A stretch of 14,503 bases of DNA from Undibacterium sp. (GTDB lineage: Bacteria > Pseudomonadota > Gammaproteobacteria > Burkholderiales > Burkholderiaceae): the NCBI GenBank assembly GCA_014376575.1, contig JACMRF010000051.1:1-14503 (forward strand). Direction: 5' to 3'. The position numbers and the translations under genes were made by a program. Below are positions 8,924-14,503 of this stretch, piece by piece. Position 1 is the stretch's first letter. The number at the start of each line of letters is the position of its first letter. Under the pieces are notes generated by a model. The model was not told where the DNA came from. It did no database searches and saw nothing but the letters and a program-made list of their open reading frames with translations.

Positions 8924-8990
8924 AGTTCTCCACAGATTCTGTGGACAAGAGTGTGCACAAGCTGCTTGGCTCTTGTTAAGCCCTTGATTT
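8924..8990 (+). repeat. TGTG-box repeat unit, copy B
   Basis: The second unit is also exactly 67 nt. It has AGTTCTCCACA, a perfect dyad TCCACAGA-T-TCTGTGGA, TGTGGACAA at 8940 (one mismatch to the DnaA-box consensus), TGTGCACAAG 12 nt further, GTTAAG, and TTGATTT at 8984-8990. ACAAGAG/CTCTTGT (8945-8951 and 8970-8976) is an additional inverted repeat. Confidence 0.75.
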
Positions 8991-9092
8991 TACGTGACAA
9001 AATTACCCTGCCTAACAATGTAGCATCGCCTGAAAATGCCTCAATTCAGGGCATAAAATGAGATTTTTCGATAAAGAAACCCATTGTGGAAA

Positions 9093-9159
9093 AGTTCTTC
9101 ACAACTTTTGTGGATAACATTGTGCAAAAGTTGTGAAGATAAAGTTAAGTAATTGATTT
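9093..9159 (+). repeat. TGTG-box repeat unit, copy C, with a 15-bp perfect inverted repeat
   Basis: The third unit is 67 nt. It has AGTTCTTCACA, TGTGGATAA at 9109 (exact DnaA-box consensus on the complement), TGTGCAAAAG 12 nt further, GTTAAG, and TTGATTT at 9153-9159. Bases 9096-9110 and 9125-9139 are perfect 15-nt complements (TCTTCACAACTTTTG) around a 14-nt loop that contains most of the DnaA-like box. Confidence 0.78.
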
Positions 9160-9233
9160 CATTAACTTTTGTTCCTGTGCTCATAAATTGAGCGCACTTA
9201 ACTTTTGCATCGACCCGCTGCTGATCCATTCTG

Positions 9234-9298
9234 AGTCCACAATTTCTGTGGATAAGTTTGTGTACAAGATGAAGTGGAGTAAGCAAAGTCCTTGATTT
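9234..9298 (+). repeat. TGTG-box repeat unit, copy D
   Basis: The fourth unit is 65 nt. It has TCCACA-atttc-TGTGGA, TGTGGATAA at 9247 (exact DnaA-box consensus on the complement), TGTGTACAAG 12 nt further, GTAAG, and TTGATTT at 9292-9298, here 45 nt after the first TGTG. Relative to copies A-C, the left part is 3 nt shorter. Confidence 0.75.
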
Positions 9299-9386
9299 AT
9301 AAGCGTTTTATCGTCATGCCTATTTGATGAGCACAAATAATTTATGACTAAAAATCAAGCACTTACAAGATATATCCACTTTACTT

Positions 9387-9415
9387 TTGACATCTGACAC
9401 ACTTAGTGACATTCT
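9387..9415 (+). promoter_or_regulatory. Candidate promoter of xseA
   Basis: A perfect -35 hexamer TTGACA at 9387-9392 is followed after 17 bp by a poor -10 match CATTCT (9410-9415). The predicted leader is about 40 nt and would contain the half repeat TTTCTGTGGACAG (9431-9443). The weak -10 keeps this tentative. Confidence 0.35.
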
Positions 9416-9463
9416 GACGCCCACCCCACCTTTCTGTGGACAGCTTTTGTTACTACCTCCCTT

Positions 9464-10825
9464 ATGAATCCTGATTTGCGCTTACCAAACCCAATAACGA
9501 CGGGCTCTGTGATCACCGTTTCCGCGCTCAACCAAGCGGTTGCTCAACTGTTGGAAAGAAATATACCGCTGACCTGGGTATCCGGAGAAATATCCAATTT
9601 CACCCGCGCCACATCTGGACATTGGTACTTCACCGTGAAAGACAGTGCGGCGCAGGTCAAGGCCGTGATGTTTCGTGGCCGGGCCCAGTACGCTGATTTT
9701 ATTCCGCGCGAAGGCGATAAAGTTGAAGTACGCGCCCTGGTCAGCTTATACACGCCAAGAGGTGACTACCAGATCAATGTTGAAGCCATACGACGCGCTG
9801 GCGTGGGCAACCTGTATGAAGCTTTTTTGCAACTCAAAGCAAAGCTGGCCAATGAAGGCCTGTTTGATCCTGAGGGCAAGCGTCCGATCCCCACATTTAT
9901 CAAACGCATCGGCATCGTCACTAGCCTGCAAGCCGCGGCGCTGCGCGACATCCTCACGACATTAAAGCGGCGCGCGCCGCACATAGAGATCATTCTGTAC
10001 CCAACCCCGGTACAGGGCGAAGGCGCGGCCGACAAAATCGCACAAGCTATCGCTACCGCTTCAGCAAGGGAAGAATGCGATGTCTTACTGGTATGTCGGG
10101 GCGGTGGCAGCATCGAAGATTTGTGGTCATTTAACGCCGAAATCGTGGCGCGCACGATAGCCCATTGCAGCATGCCAGTGATTAGCGGCATCGGCCATGA
10201 AACTGACATCACGATTGCTGATTTTGCGGCCGATTTGCGTGCGCCAACACCTACCGCTGCGGCAGAGCTTGCGGCAATCCCAAGAGAGAACTGGCTGGCG
10301 CAAATGAGCCAATACCAAACCCACTTGCAGCGCGCCATGCAAAGACAAATGGCGACGCAGGCACAGACGCTCGATTGGACAGCGCGCCGCCTGCTCAGCC
10401 CGCTAGCCGCGATCGCCAATAAACGCCTGCAACTCAAGGCCAACACGCAGAGCTTGCGCTACGCCATCCATACACCGGTACAACGTGGCCTCTCGCGGTT
10501 GGCGCAATTGCAAACCCGCTTAAAGGGCAATGCGCCTGATGTAGCGCTTAGACGTTTACATCTCGATGCCGCACAGCGTCGGCTTACTGACGGTGTAGCG
10601 CGGCAATGTCAACAACAACGGCGCTTGTTAGCGACCATCGCGGCTCAGCTTGAACTGTTAAATCCGCAGCGCACCCTGGAACGTGGCTACGCCATCCTCA
10701 GCGACAACAAAGGGAAGATCATCCACTCGAGCAAAGATATCAAACCCAACAGTCAGCTGCGAATACGTACCGCAATGGATAGCGCCGAAGTGAGCGTTAC
10801 GACCGTTCAAACGCTACTTGAATAA
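9464..10825 (+). CDS. xseA: Exodeoxyribonuclease VII large subunit
   Basis: This 453-residue catalytic subunit of the cytoplasmic ExoVII nuclease degrades single-stranded DNA from both ends together with XseB. An N-terminal OB-fold carries [20 protein letters not shown] (39-58). The catalytic domain has [15 protein letters not shown] (148-162), [14 protein letters not shown] (211-224) and [20 protein letters not shown] (241-260). The C-terminal part is a long helical, coiled-coil-like region ending in the conserved RGYAIL. The ATG at 9464 has no Shine-Dalgarno; the bases just before it are pyrimidine-rich (CTACCTCCCTT). A GTG at 9509 would also leave the OB-fold intact, so the N-terminus is not certain. 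xseB is not next to it. sodB follows after 141 nt on the same strand. Confidence 0.97.
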   Translation: MNPDLRLPNPITTGSVITVSALNQAVAQLLERNIPLTWVSGEISNFTRATSGHWYFTVKDSAAQVKAVMFRGRAQYADFIPREGDKVEVRALVSLYTPRGDYQINVEAIRRAGVGNLYEAFLQLKAKLANEGLFDPEGKRPIPTFIKRIGIVTSLQAAALRDILTTLKRRAPHIEIILYPTPVQGEGAADKIAQAIATASAREECDVLLVCRGGGSIEDLWSFNAEIVARTIAHCSMPVISGIGHETDITIADFAADLRAPTPTAAAELAAIPRENWLAQMSQYQTHLQRAMQRQMATQAQTLDWTARRLLSPLAAIANKRLQLKANTQSLRYAIHTPVQRGLSRLAQLQTRLKGNAPDVALRRLHLDAAQRRLTDGVARQCQQQRRLLATIAAQLELLNPQRTLERGYAILSDNKGKIIHSSKDIKPNSQLRIRTAMDSAEVSVTTVQTLLE

Positions 10826-10873
10826 AATCGCCAGCCTTGTTTGTTTGCGGTAGACAACTAATCAAGTCAACTG

Positions 10874-10902
10874 CTGCAAGCAATGACACAAACGCTTACA
10901 AT
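10874..10902 (+). promoter_or_regulatory. Candidate promoter of sodB
   Basis: A good -10 TACAAT (10897-10902) lies 17 bp after a weak -35 CTGCAA (10874-10879), about 60 nt upstream of the sodB start. No hairpin terminator is seen between xseA and this point, so transcription from xseA may also contribute. Confidence 0.3.
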
Positions 10903-10966
10903 GCTGTTTTTACCGTTTCGACATGTCGGAACTTATCACCAACGACCTACCTCAGGAGAACGCACA

Positions 10967-11545
10967 ATGGAACATACCCTACCGGCATTGCCTTATGCAA
11001 TTGATGCTTTGGCGCCGCATATTTCTCAAGAAACGCTGGAATATCATTACGGTAAACATCACCAGACTTACGTGACGAATTTGAATAACCTGATCAAAGG
11101 TACAGAATTCGAAAATTCGACGCTGGAAGATATCATCAAAAAATCTTCTGCTGGCGTCTTCAACAATTCTGCCCAGATCTGGAATCACACGTTCTACTGG
11201 AGCAGTCTGAAGCCAAATGGCGGCGGCGCACCGACTGGTGCCATTGCTGACGCAATCAATGCAAAATGGGGTTCGTTCGATGCCTTCAAAGACGCATTCA
11301 CCAAATCATGCGTCGGCAATTTTGGTTCTAGCTGGACTTGGCTGGTAAAAAAAGCCGATGGTTCATTGGACATCGTCAATACCTCTAATGCGGCAACGCC
11401 TTTGACGACCACTGATACGCCTTTGCTCACTTGTGACTTGTGGGAACATGCTTACTACATCGACTACCGCAATGCACGTCCAAAATACCTGGAAGCATTC
11501 TGGACCTTGGTCAACTGGGATTTTGCTACGGCAAACCTGGCGTAA
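10967..11545 (+). CDS. sodB: Superoxide dismutase [Fe]
   Basis: This 192-residue cytoplasmic enzyme dismutates superoxide to oxygen and hydrogen peroxide. The four metal ligands are His27 (EYHYGKHH), His74 (QIWNHTFYW), Asp157 and His161 ([12 protein letters not shown]). Gln70 in [10 protein letters not shown] and the segment [10 protein letters not shown] are the pattern of iron enzymes rather than manganese ones. Length and sequence closely follow E. coli SodB. The ATG at 10967 has AGGAG 8 nt upstream. An ATG at 10883 in the same frame would add 28 non-homologous residues and lacks a ribosome site. A strong terminator follows, so this ends the xseA-sodB block. Confidence 0.98.
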   Translation: MEHTLPALPYAIDALAPHISQETLEYHYGKHHQTYVTNLNNLIKGTEFENSTLEDIIKKSSAGVFNNSAQIWNHTFYWSSLKPNGGGAPTGAIADAINAKWGSFDAFKDAFTKSCVGNFGSSWTWLVKKADGSLDIVNTSNAATPLTTTDTPLLTCDLWEHAYYIDYRNARPKYLEAFWTLVNWDFATANLA

Positions 11546-11584
11546 CCGGCAAGAACTCTCCTCAATACCAATTTGAGGAAACAT

Positions 11585-11625
11585 AAAAAAACCTGCGATG
11601 ATCCTCGACATCGCAGGTTTTTTTT
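11585..11625 (+). terminator. Intrinsic terminator of sodB
   Basis: A perfect 16-bp stem (11585-11600 with 11609-11624, core ACCTGCGATG/CATCGCAGGT) has an 8-nt loop and a run of eight T. It begins 39 nt after the sodB stop. The A-tract on the left side would also allow some termination on the other strand. Confidence 0.93.
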
Positions 11626-11653
11626 ATTGTTGCACCCAATGAATTCAACGACT

Positions 11654-11750
11654 AAAAGTGACTACCCTAACACGCAATATCTATGCGCCTTACCAGCCTA
11701 TTTCACCTTGAAAGGCGCATAGATATTGCGTGTTGAGTTACGCCACTTTT
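11654..11750. repeat. Hairpin element, family member 1 (upstream of the EamA gene)
   Basis: A perfect 23-bp inverted repeat pairs 11669-11691 (AACACGCAATATCTATGCGC..) with 11712-11734. The loop is ACCAGCCTATTTCACCTTGA, and an outer 7-bp pair AAAAGTG/CACTTTT lies at 11654-11660 and 11744-11750. There is no T-tract, so it is not an ordinary terminator. Its right edge is 12 nt from the EamA start codon. A related element lies at 14372-14462. Confidence 0.8.
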
Positions 11751-11762
11751 CAATAGGTATTT

Positions 11763-12635
11763 ATGAACACCCGTGCCTCAGCTTTATTGCGTTTTCTCCC
11801 CGCCATTTTTATCTTTATCTGGTCGTCAGGGTATGTGGTGGCCAAATATGGGCTGCCTTACGCAGAGCCGCTCACCTTCCTATGCCTGCGCTATCTGGGC
11901 GTGATTCTATTCATGGGAATTTTGGCAGTGAGCATGCGTGCGCCCTGGCCCGCACGATCAGCCTGGCCGCACATCGCCGTTGCTGGCATCTTGATGCAGG
12001 CCGGTTATCTGGGTGGCGTCTGGTGCGCCGTCAAATTGGGCATGCCCGCAGGATTGGCGGCACTCATCGTCAACACCCAGCCAATTTTAACCGCCATCTT
12101 TGGCCCGGCCATCGGTGAGCGCATACAAGGCAAACAATGGTGGGGCTTGGGCCTAGGCATACTCGGCGTGGGCTTGGTCGTGGCCAACAAGATTTCGCTC
12201 ATCGGCATTTCTGCCGCGAGCATTAGCCTCGCGCTCATGGCGCTACTGTCCATGACGATAGGCACTTTATATCAAAAGAAAACCTGTCCCTCGTTCGATG
12301 TGCGTACCGGCCAGGTGATACAGTTTCTGGCGTCTCTGATCGTTACCCTGCCTTTTGCGCTACTGCTGGAAACACAGACCATCCTCTGGACGCCACAGTT
12401 TTTTGCAGCGATGGCCTGGTCTGTCTTTGTCCTCTCGGGCGTCGGCATTTCTGTCTTGTTCGTGATGATCCGGCATGGCGAGGCGACCAAGGTAACGAGC
12501 TATATGTATCTGGTACCGGCAGTGACTGCTGTCATGGCGAGCCTGATGTTTAACGAAATTTTTACCACGATTACCTTCATCGGCATGCTCATCACACTGG
12601 CTGGCGTGGCCCTGGTTGTCAGGCCATCGCGTTGA
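11763..12635 (+). CDS. EamA-family (DMT superfamily) transporter
   Basis: This 290-residue inner-membrane protein has about ten predicted helices arranged as two EamA halves (roughly 10-140 and 150-287). The first half has FIFIWSSGYVVAKYGLPYAEPLTFLCLRY-type sequence and the typical AALIVNTQPILTAIFG segment (about 100-115). The second half has its counterpart SYMYLVPAVTAVMASLMFNE. Family members export or import small metabolites such as amino acids or nucleosides; the substrate here cannot be predicted. The ATG at 11763 has a modest AATAGG 6-7 nt upstream. The sodB terminator precedes it, so its promoter should lie in 11626-11750, the same stretch occupied by the hairpin element. Confidence 0.92.
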   Translation: MNTRASALLRFLPAIFIFIWSSGYVVAKYGLPYAEPLTFLCLRYLGVILFMGILAVSMRAPWPARSAWPHIAVAGILMQAGYLGGVWCAVKLGMPAGLAALIVNTQPILTAIFGPAIGERIQGKQWWGLGLGILGVGLVVANKISLIGISAASISLALMALLSMTIGTLYQKKTCPSFDVRTGQVIQFLASLIVTLPFALLLETQTILWTPQFFAAMAWSVFVLSGVGISVLFVMIRHGEATKVTSYMYLVPAVTAVMASLMFNEIFTTITFIGMLITLAGVALVVRPSR

Positions 12636-12641
12636 CATTTC

Positions 12642-12702
12642 GCCTGAAAAAGGACTTACAATGCCAACGCCGTTGGCCCTTCGCCCTTCGCCCTTATCAG
12701 GC
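12642..12702 (+). repeat. Imperfect hairpin in the EamA-POT gap
   Basis: Outer arms GCCTGA (12642-12647) and TCAGGC (12697-12702) enclose an inner palindrome GCCAACG-C-CGTTGGC (12663-12677) and a short tandem repeat of CCCTTCG (12678-12691). It starts 7 nt after the EamA stop. There is no T-tract, so it may be a Rho-type or attenuating structure or have no role. The rest of the 167-nt gap shows nothing clear. Confidence 0.4.
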
Positions 12703-12802
12703 TAAGGTGATTGATAAAACATATTTCATCGATCTCAACGCCACACAAAAAGTTGCTAAAAAATACGATCCCATCAAGATCAGATAACGCCAGGAGAACA
12801 AC

Positions 12803-14356
12803 TTGATCGCACCCACACTCGCCTCTCACATCGAACCTAAACTCACACTACAGCAAAAAATATCGGCTATCCCGGATGGCGCAGGAGCGCTGTTTTTCAT
12901 CCAGATTTTTGCTACTTTAGGCTTCGCTGTTCTGTATTCCACCCTCGTGTTATACGCCACCAAAAAACTTAACTTCACCACCAAAGACGCCACCGCCATC
13001 ATGGGGGTATTTGGTGCGTTTAATTATGGCTTGCATTTATTTGGTGGTTATTTAGGCGGCCGCTTCATGAGTAACCGCAATCTGTTTGTCGGCGGCATGA
13101 TCGCGCAAGTGATTGGCTGCGCCTGCATCTCAGGCGGCACCACCGCGCAGCTGTACTGGGGACTAGCGTTCTTTTTAACTGGCAGCGGTCTCAATGTTAC
13201 CTGCCTTAACCTCATGCTCACGCAAAGATTCAAACCTGAAGACGATCGCCGCGAAAGCGCTTTTCTGTGGAATTATGCCGGCATGAATCTGGGATTTTTC
13301 ATCGGCTTTAGCGTCGCCGGGTATTTTGAAAACCAACAGGATTATTCCAGTCTGTTTATTTTTGCTACGGTCGGCAACTTTTTTGCCATTGTGCTGGCGG
13401 GGATCAATTGGAAAGTGCTGGCGGATCTGAATACGCCATTACTCGACGCAACACCCTCTCAATTTAAATGGCGCTTTATCGCTGGCCTTGCCATCTTGCT
13501 GGCGCTTATACCGCTGGTCTATACCATGCTGCATCATGCTGAGCTCAGTGGCAATCTGGTGATCATGGTTGGCGCCTTAATCGCCATCACGCTGATCTAC
13601 CTGACCATGAGACATCAGGACAAAAGAGAGCGAAATAACATGGCCGCTTATCTCATGCTCACCATAGGTTCGCTGGTGTTTTGGACCCTCTACCAGATGG
13701 CACCGATGGGCCTGCAACTATTTGCCGACAATAACGTGAATCGCCATGTATGGGGTATCGAAATTGCGCCGCAATGGATACAAAACATCAACAGTTTTAT
13801 CATCATGATAGGCGGGCCTTTGATGTCTATCTGGTTTAACAAATTGCGCAGCAAAGGCTGGAACATCGATGTACCAAACCAGTTTTCGGCTTCCTTGGTT
13901 TTAATCGGTGCGGGCTTTCTTGTTTTACCCGTCGGCATCGCCCTGGCAGGTGCAGACGGGCTGGTCGCCTTCAAATGGATCGCTCTCAGTTACTTCCTGC
14001 AAAGCATCGCCGAGTTGCTGATCTCCCCTATTGGCTATGCCATGATAGGTCGTCTGGCACCGCGTCAATACCAAGGCGTCATGATGGGAACCTGGATGCT
14101 GGTGACTGGTGTCGCTTCGGTATTTTCCAGCTATTTTTCTGGCCTTATACCTGAAGCACGTGCGGGTCTGGCGGCATCAACCAACCCCACCTATACCAGT
14201 ATTTTTTCCAATTTAGGCTGGGGCAGCGTGGCGGTTGGCGTGGTGATGATGTTATTCATTCCCTTTTTGCGCCGGCTCATTACCAACAGTGCCACGCCAG
14301 GAATACCGCCGAGTGAATCGCTGATGAGTGCAGCTAAAATCCCAAAAACGACATAA
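12803..14356 (+). CDS. Divergent POT/PTR2-like MFS transporter
   Basis: This 517-residue inner-membrane protein has about 12-14 predicted helices. Its overall plan, length and segments such as LVLYATKKLNFTTKDATAI, GGYLGGRFMSNRN and the late RLAPRQYQGVMMGTWML resemble proton-coupled oligopeptide transporters. However, the first helix reads FFIQIFATLGFAVLYSTLVL and lacks the ExxER proton-coupling motif. The usual FYxxINxGS segment is replaced by FLWNYAGMNLGFFIGF. The start is TTG at 12803, supported by AGGAG 6 nt upstream. Peptide import by proton symport is the default guess; other substrates or a non-classical mechanism are possible. The gene follows the EamA gene after 167 nt, and the pair is bracketed by related hairpin elements. 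Confidence 0.85.
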   Translation: MIAPTLASHIEPKLTLQQKISAIPDGAGALFFIQIFATLGFAVLYSTLVLYATKKLNFTTKDATAIMGVFGAFNYGLHLFGGYLGGRFMSNRNLFVGGMIAQVIGCACISGGTTAQLYWGLAFFLTGSGLNVTCLNLMLTQRFKPEDDRRESAFLWNYAGMNLGFFIGFSVAGYFENQQDYSSLFIFATVGNFFAIVLAGINWKVLADLNTPLLDATPSQFKWRFIAGLAILLALIPLVYTMLHHAELSGNLVIMVGALIAITLIYLTMRHQDKRERNNMAAYLMLTIGSLVFWTLYQMAPMGLQLFADNNVNRHVWGIEIAPQWIQNINSFIIMIGGPLMSIWFNKLRSKGWNIDVPNQFSASLVLIGAGFLVLPVGIALAGADGLVAFKWIALSYFLQSIAELLISPIGYAMIGRLAPRQYQGVMMGTWMLVTGVASVFSSYFSGLIPEARAGLAASTNPTYTSIFSNLGWGSVAVGVVMMLFIPFLRRLITNSATPGIPPSESLMSAAKIPKTT

Positions 14357-14371
14357 CTATCAACACCAACA

Positions 14372-14462
14372 AAAACACCAACCCGCGTTGTTCATGCGCT
14401 TCTTCAGCCTATTTTGGCTTGAGATCCGCATGAACATTGCGTGGTAGGCTTGGAGTTGAGTA
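14372..14462. repeat. Hairpin element, family member 2 (downstream of the POT-like gene)
   Basis: A 15-position stem pairs 14384-14398 (CGCGTTGTTCATGCG) with 14427-14441 (CGCATGAACATTGCG), with one G-T pair and one mismatch. The loop contains TTCAGCCTATTTTGGCTTGA, which can form an inner AGCC/GGCT hairpin. Outside the stem the right flank ends in GAGTTGAGTA, close to TGAGTTA in member 1. Stem position, loop length and loop sequence align with member 1 almost without gaps. Confidence 0.75.
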
Positions 14463-14485
14463 TCTATTCAGCTTGCAATATAAAG

Positions 14486-14503
14486 CCCTCTCCCGCTTGC
14501 GGG
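14486..14503. repeat. Hairpin cut by the window end
   Basis: CCCGC-TT-GCGGG (14492-14503) is a complete 5-bp palindrome. It is preceded by CCCTCT, which would lengthen the stem if AGAGGG follows outside the window. It may be a terminator or a short palindromic repeat; the missing right side prevents a decision. Confidence 0.4.

Larger units (their letters stand above)
8472..9463. other. 992-nt intergenic region between divergent exbB and xseA
   Basis: No convincing gene is seen on either strand. From left to right it holds the exbB promoter candidate, a 182-nt near-palindromic element (8556-8737), four diverged copies of a TGTG-box repeat unit (8766-9298), and a fifth half-copy at 9431-9443 just before xseA. 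The short open frames at 8647-8829 and 9041-9286 run through the repeats and have no protein-like features. The region is more AT-rich than the flanking genes. Confidence 0.85.

Noticed and set aside
9041..9286. 81-codon open frame on the minus strand
   Set aside because: It runs through repeat copies C and D, has no ribosome site or family-like sequence, and its composition follows the repeats.
8766..9298. CRISPR array
   Set aside because: The units are long, diverged and irregularly spaced, the spacers are unequal, and no cas genes are present.
8472..9463. Chromosomal replication origin
   Set aside because: DnaA-box-like sites occur, but the flanking genes are exbB and xseA, not the usual dnaA, dnaN, gyrB, rpmH or parAB. 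There is no clear AT-rich unwinding repeat next to the boxes. Kept only as a possible DnaA-binding locus.
9766..10446. 226-codon open frame antisense to xseA
   Set aside because: It lies fully inside a clear xseA reading frame and is Ser/Ala/Arg-rich, as expected of an opposite-frame shadow.
11669..11734. Second sodB terminator
   Set aside because: The 23-bp stem has no following T-tract, and a complete terminator already stands at 11585-11625.
12661..12705. 15-codon mini-gene (ATG to TAA) between the EamA and POT-like genes
   Set aside because: No Shine-Dalgarno at proper spacing, and the sequence is explained by the CCCTTCG tandem repeat and hairpin.

Overview
The window looks like chromosomal DNA from a betaproteobacterium of the order Burkholderiales, most likely family Oxalobacteraceae. 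This rests on the protein sequences, moderate GC content, and the gene order exbB-exbD-lpxK-(Trm112-like)-kdsB-adk diverging from xseA-sodB. That order is familiar in this group from memory and was not searched. The genus cannot be fixed from the sequence. Layout, left part, all on the minus strand: a patatin-like phospholipase cut by the window start (1-894); an HSD10-type short-chain dehydrogenase (1013-1771) behind a LiuR-like palindrome; a K+-independent H+-pumping pyrophosphatase hppA (2004-4202); and adenylate kinase adk (4448-5104). Intrinsic terminators follow the dehydrogenase, hppA and adk. Next is the tightly packed cell-envelope operon read as exbB (8471) -> exbD -> lpxK -> Trm112-like -> kdsB (5332). 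It combines an energy-coupling proton channel, the lipid A 4'-kinase and CMP-Kdo synthesis. A gene-free stretch (8472-9463) separates this block from the plus-strand genes xseA, sodB, an EamA-family transporter and a divergent POT/PTR2-like transporter. The gene content is mostly housekeeping. The unusual material is non-coding. (1) Four diverged copies of a 65-67-nt unit upstream of xseA contain TGTG boxes at fixed spacing, two of them exact matches to the DnaA-box consensus. (2) A 182-nt near-palindromic, MITE-like element lies between that array and exbB. (3) Two related hairpin elements with compensatory base-pair changes and a shared loop motif flank the two-transporter block (11654-11750 and 14372-14462). 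No transposase, CRISPR array, tRNA or rRNA was seen, and no obviously new protein system. The strongest candidates for something undescribed are these repeat families.
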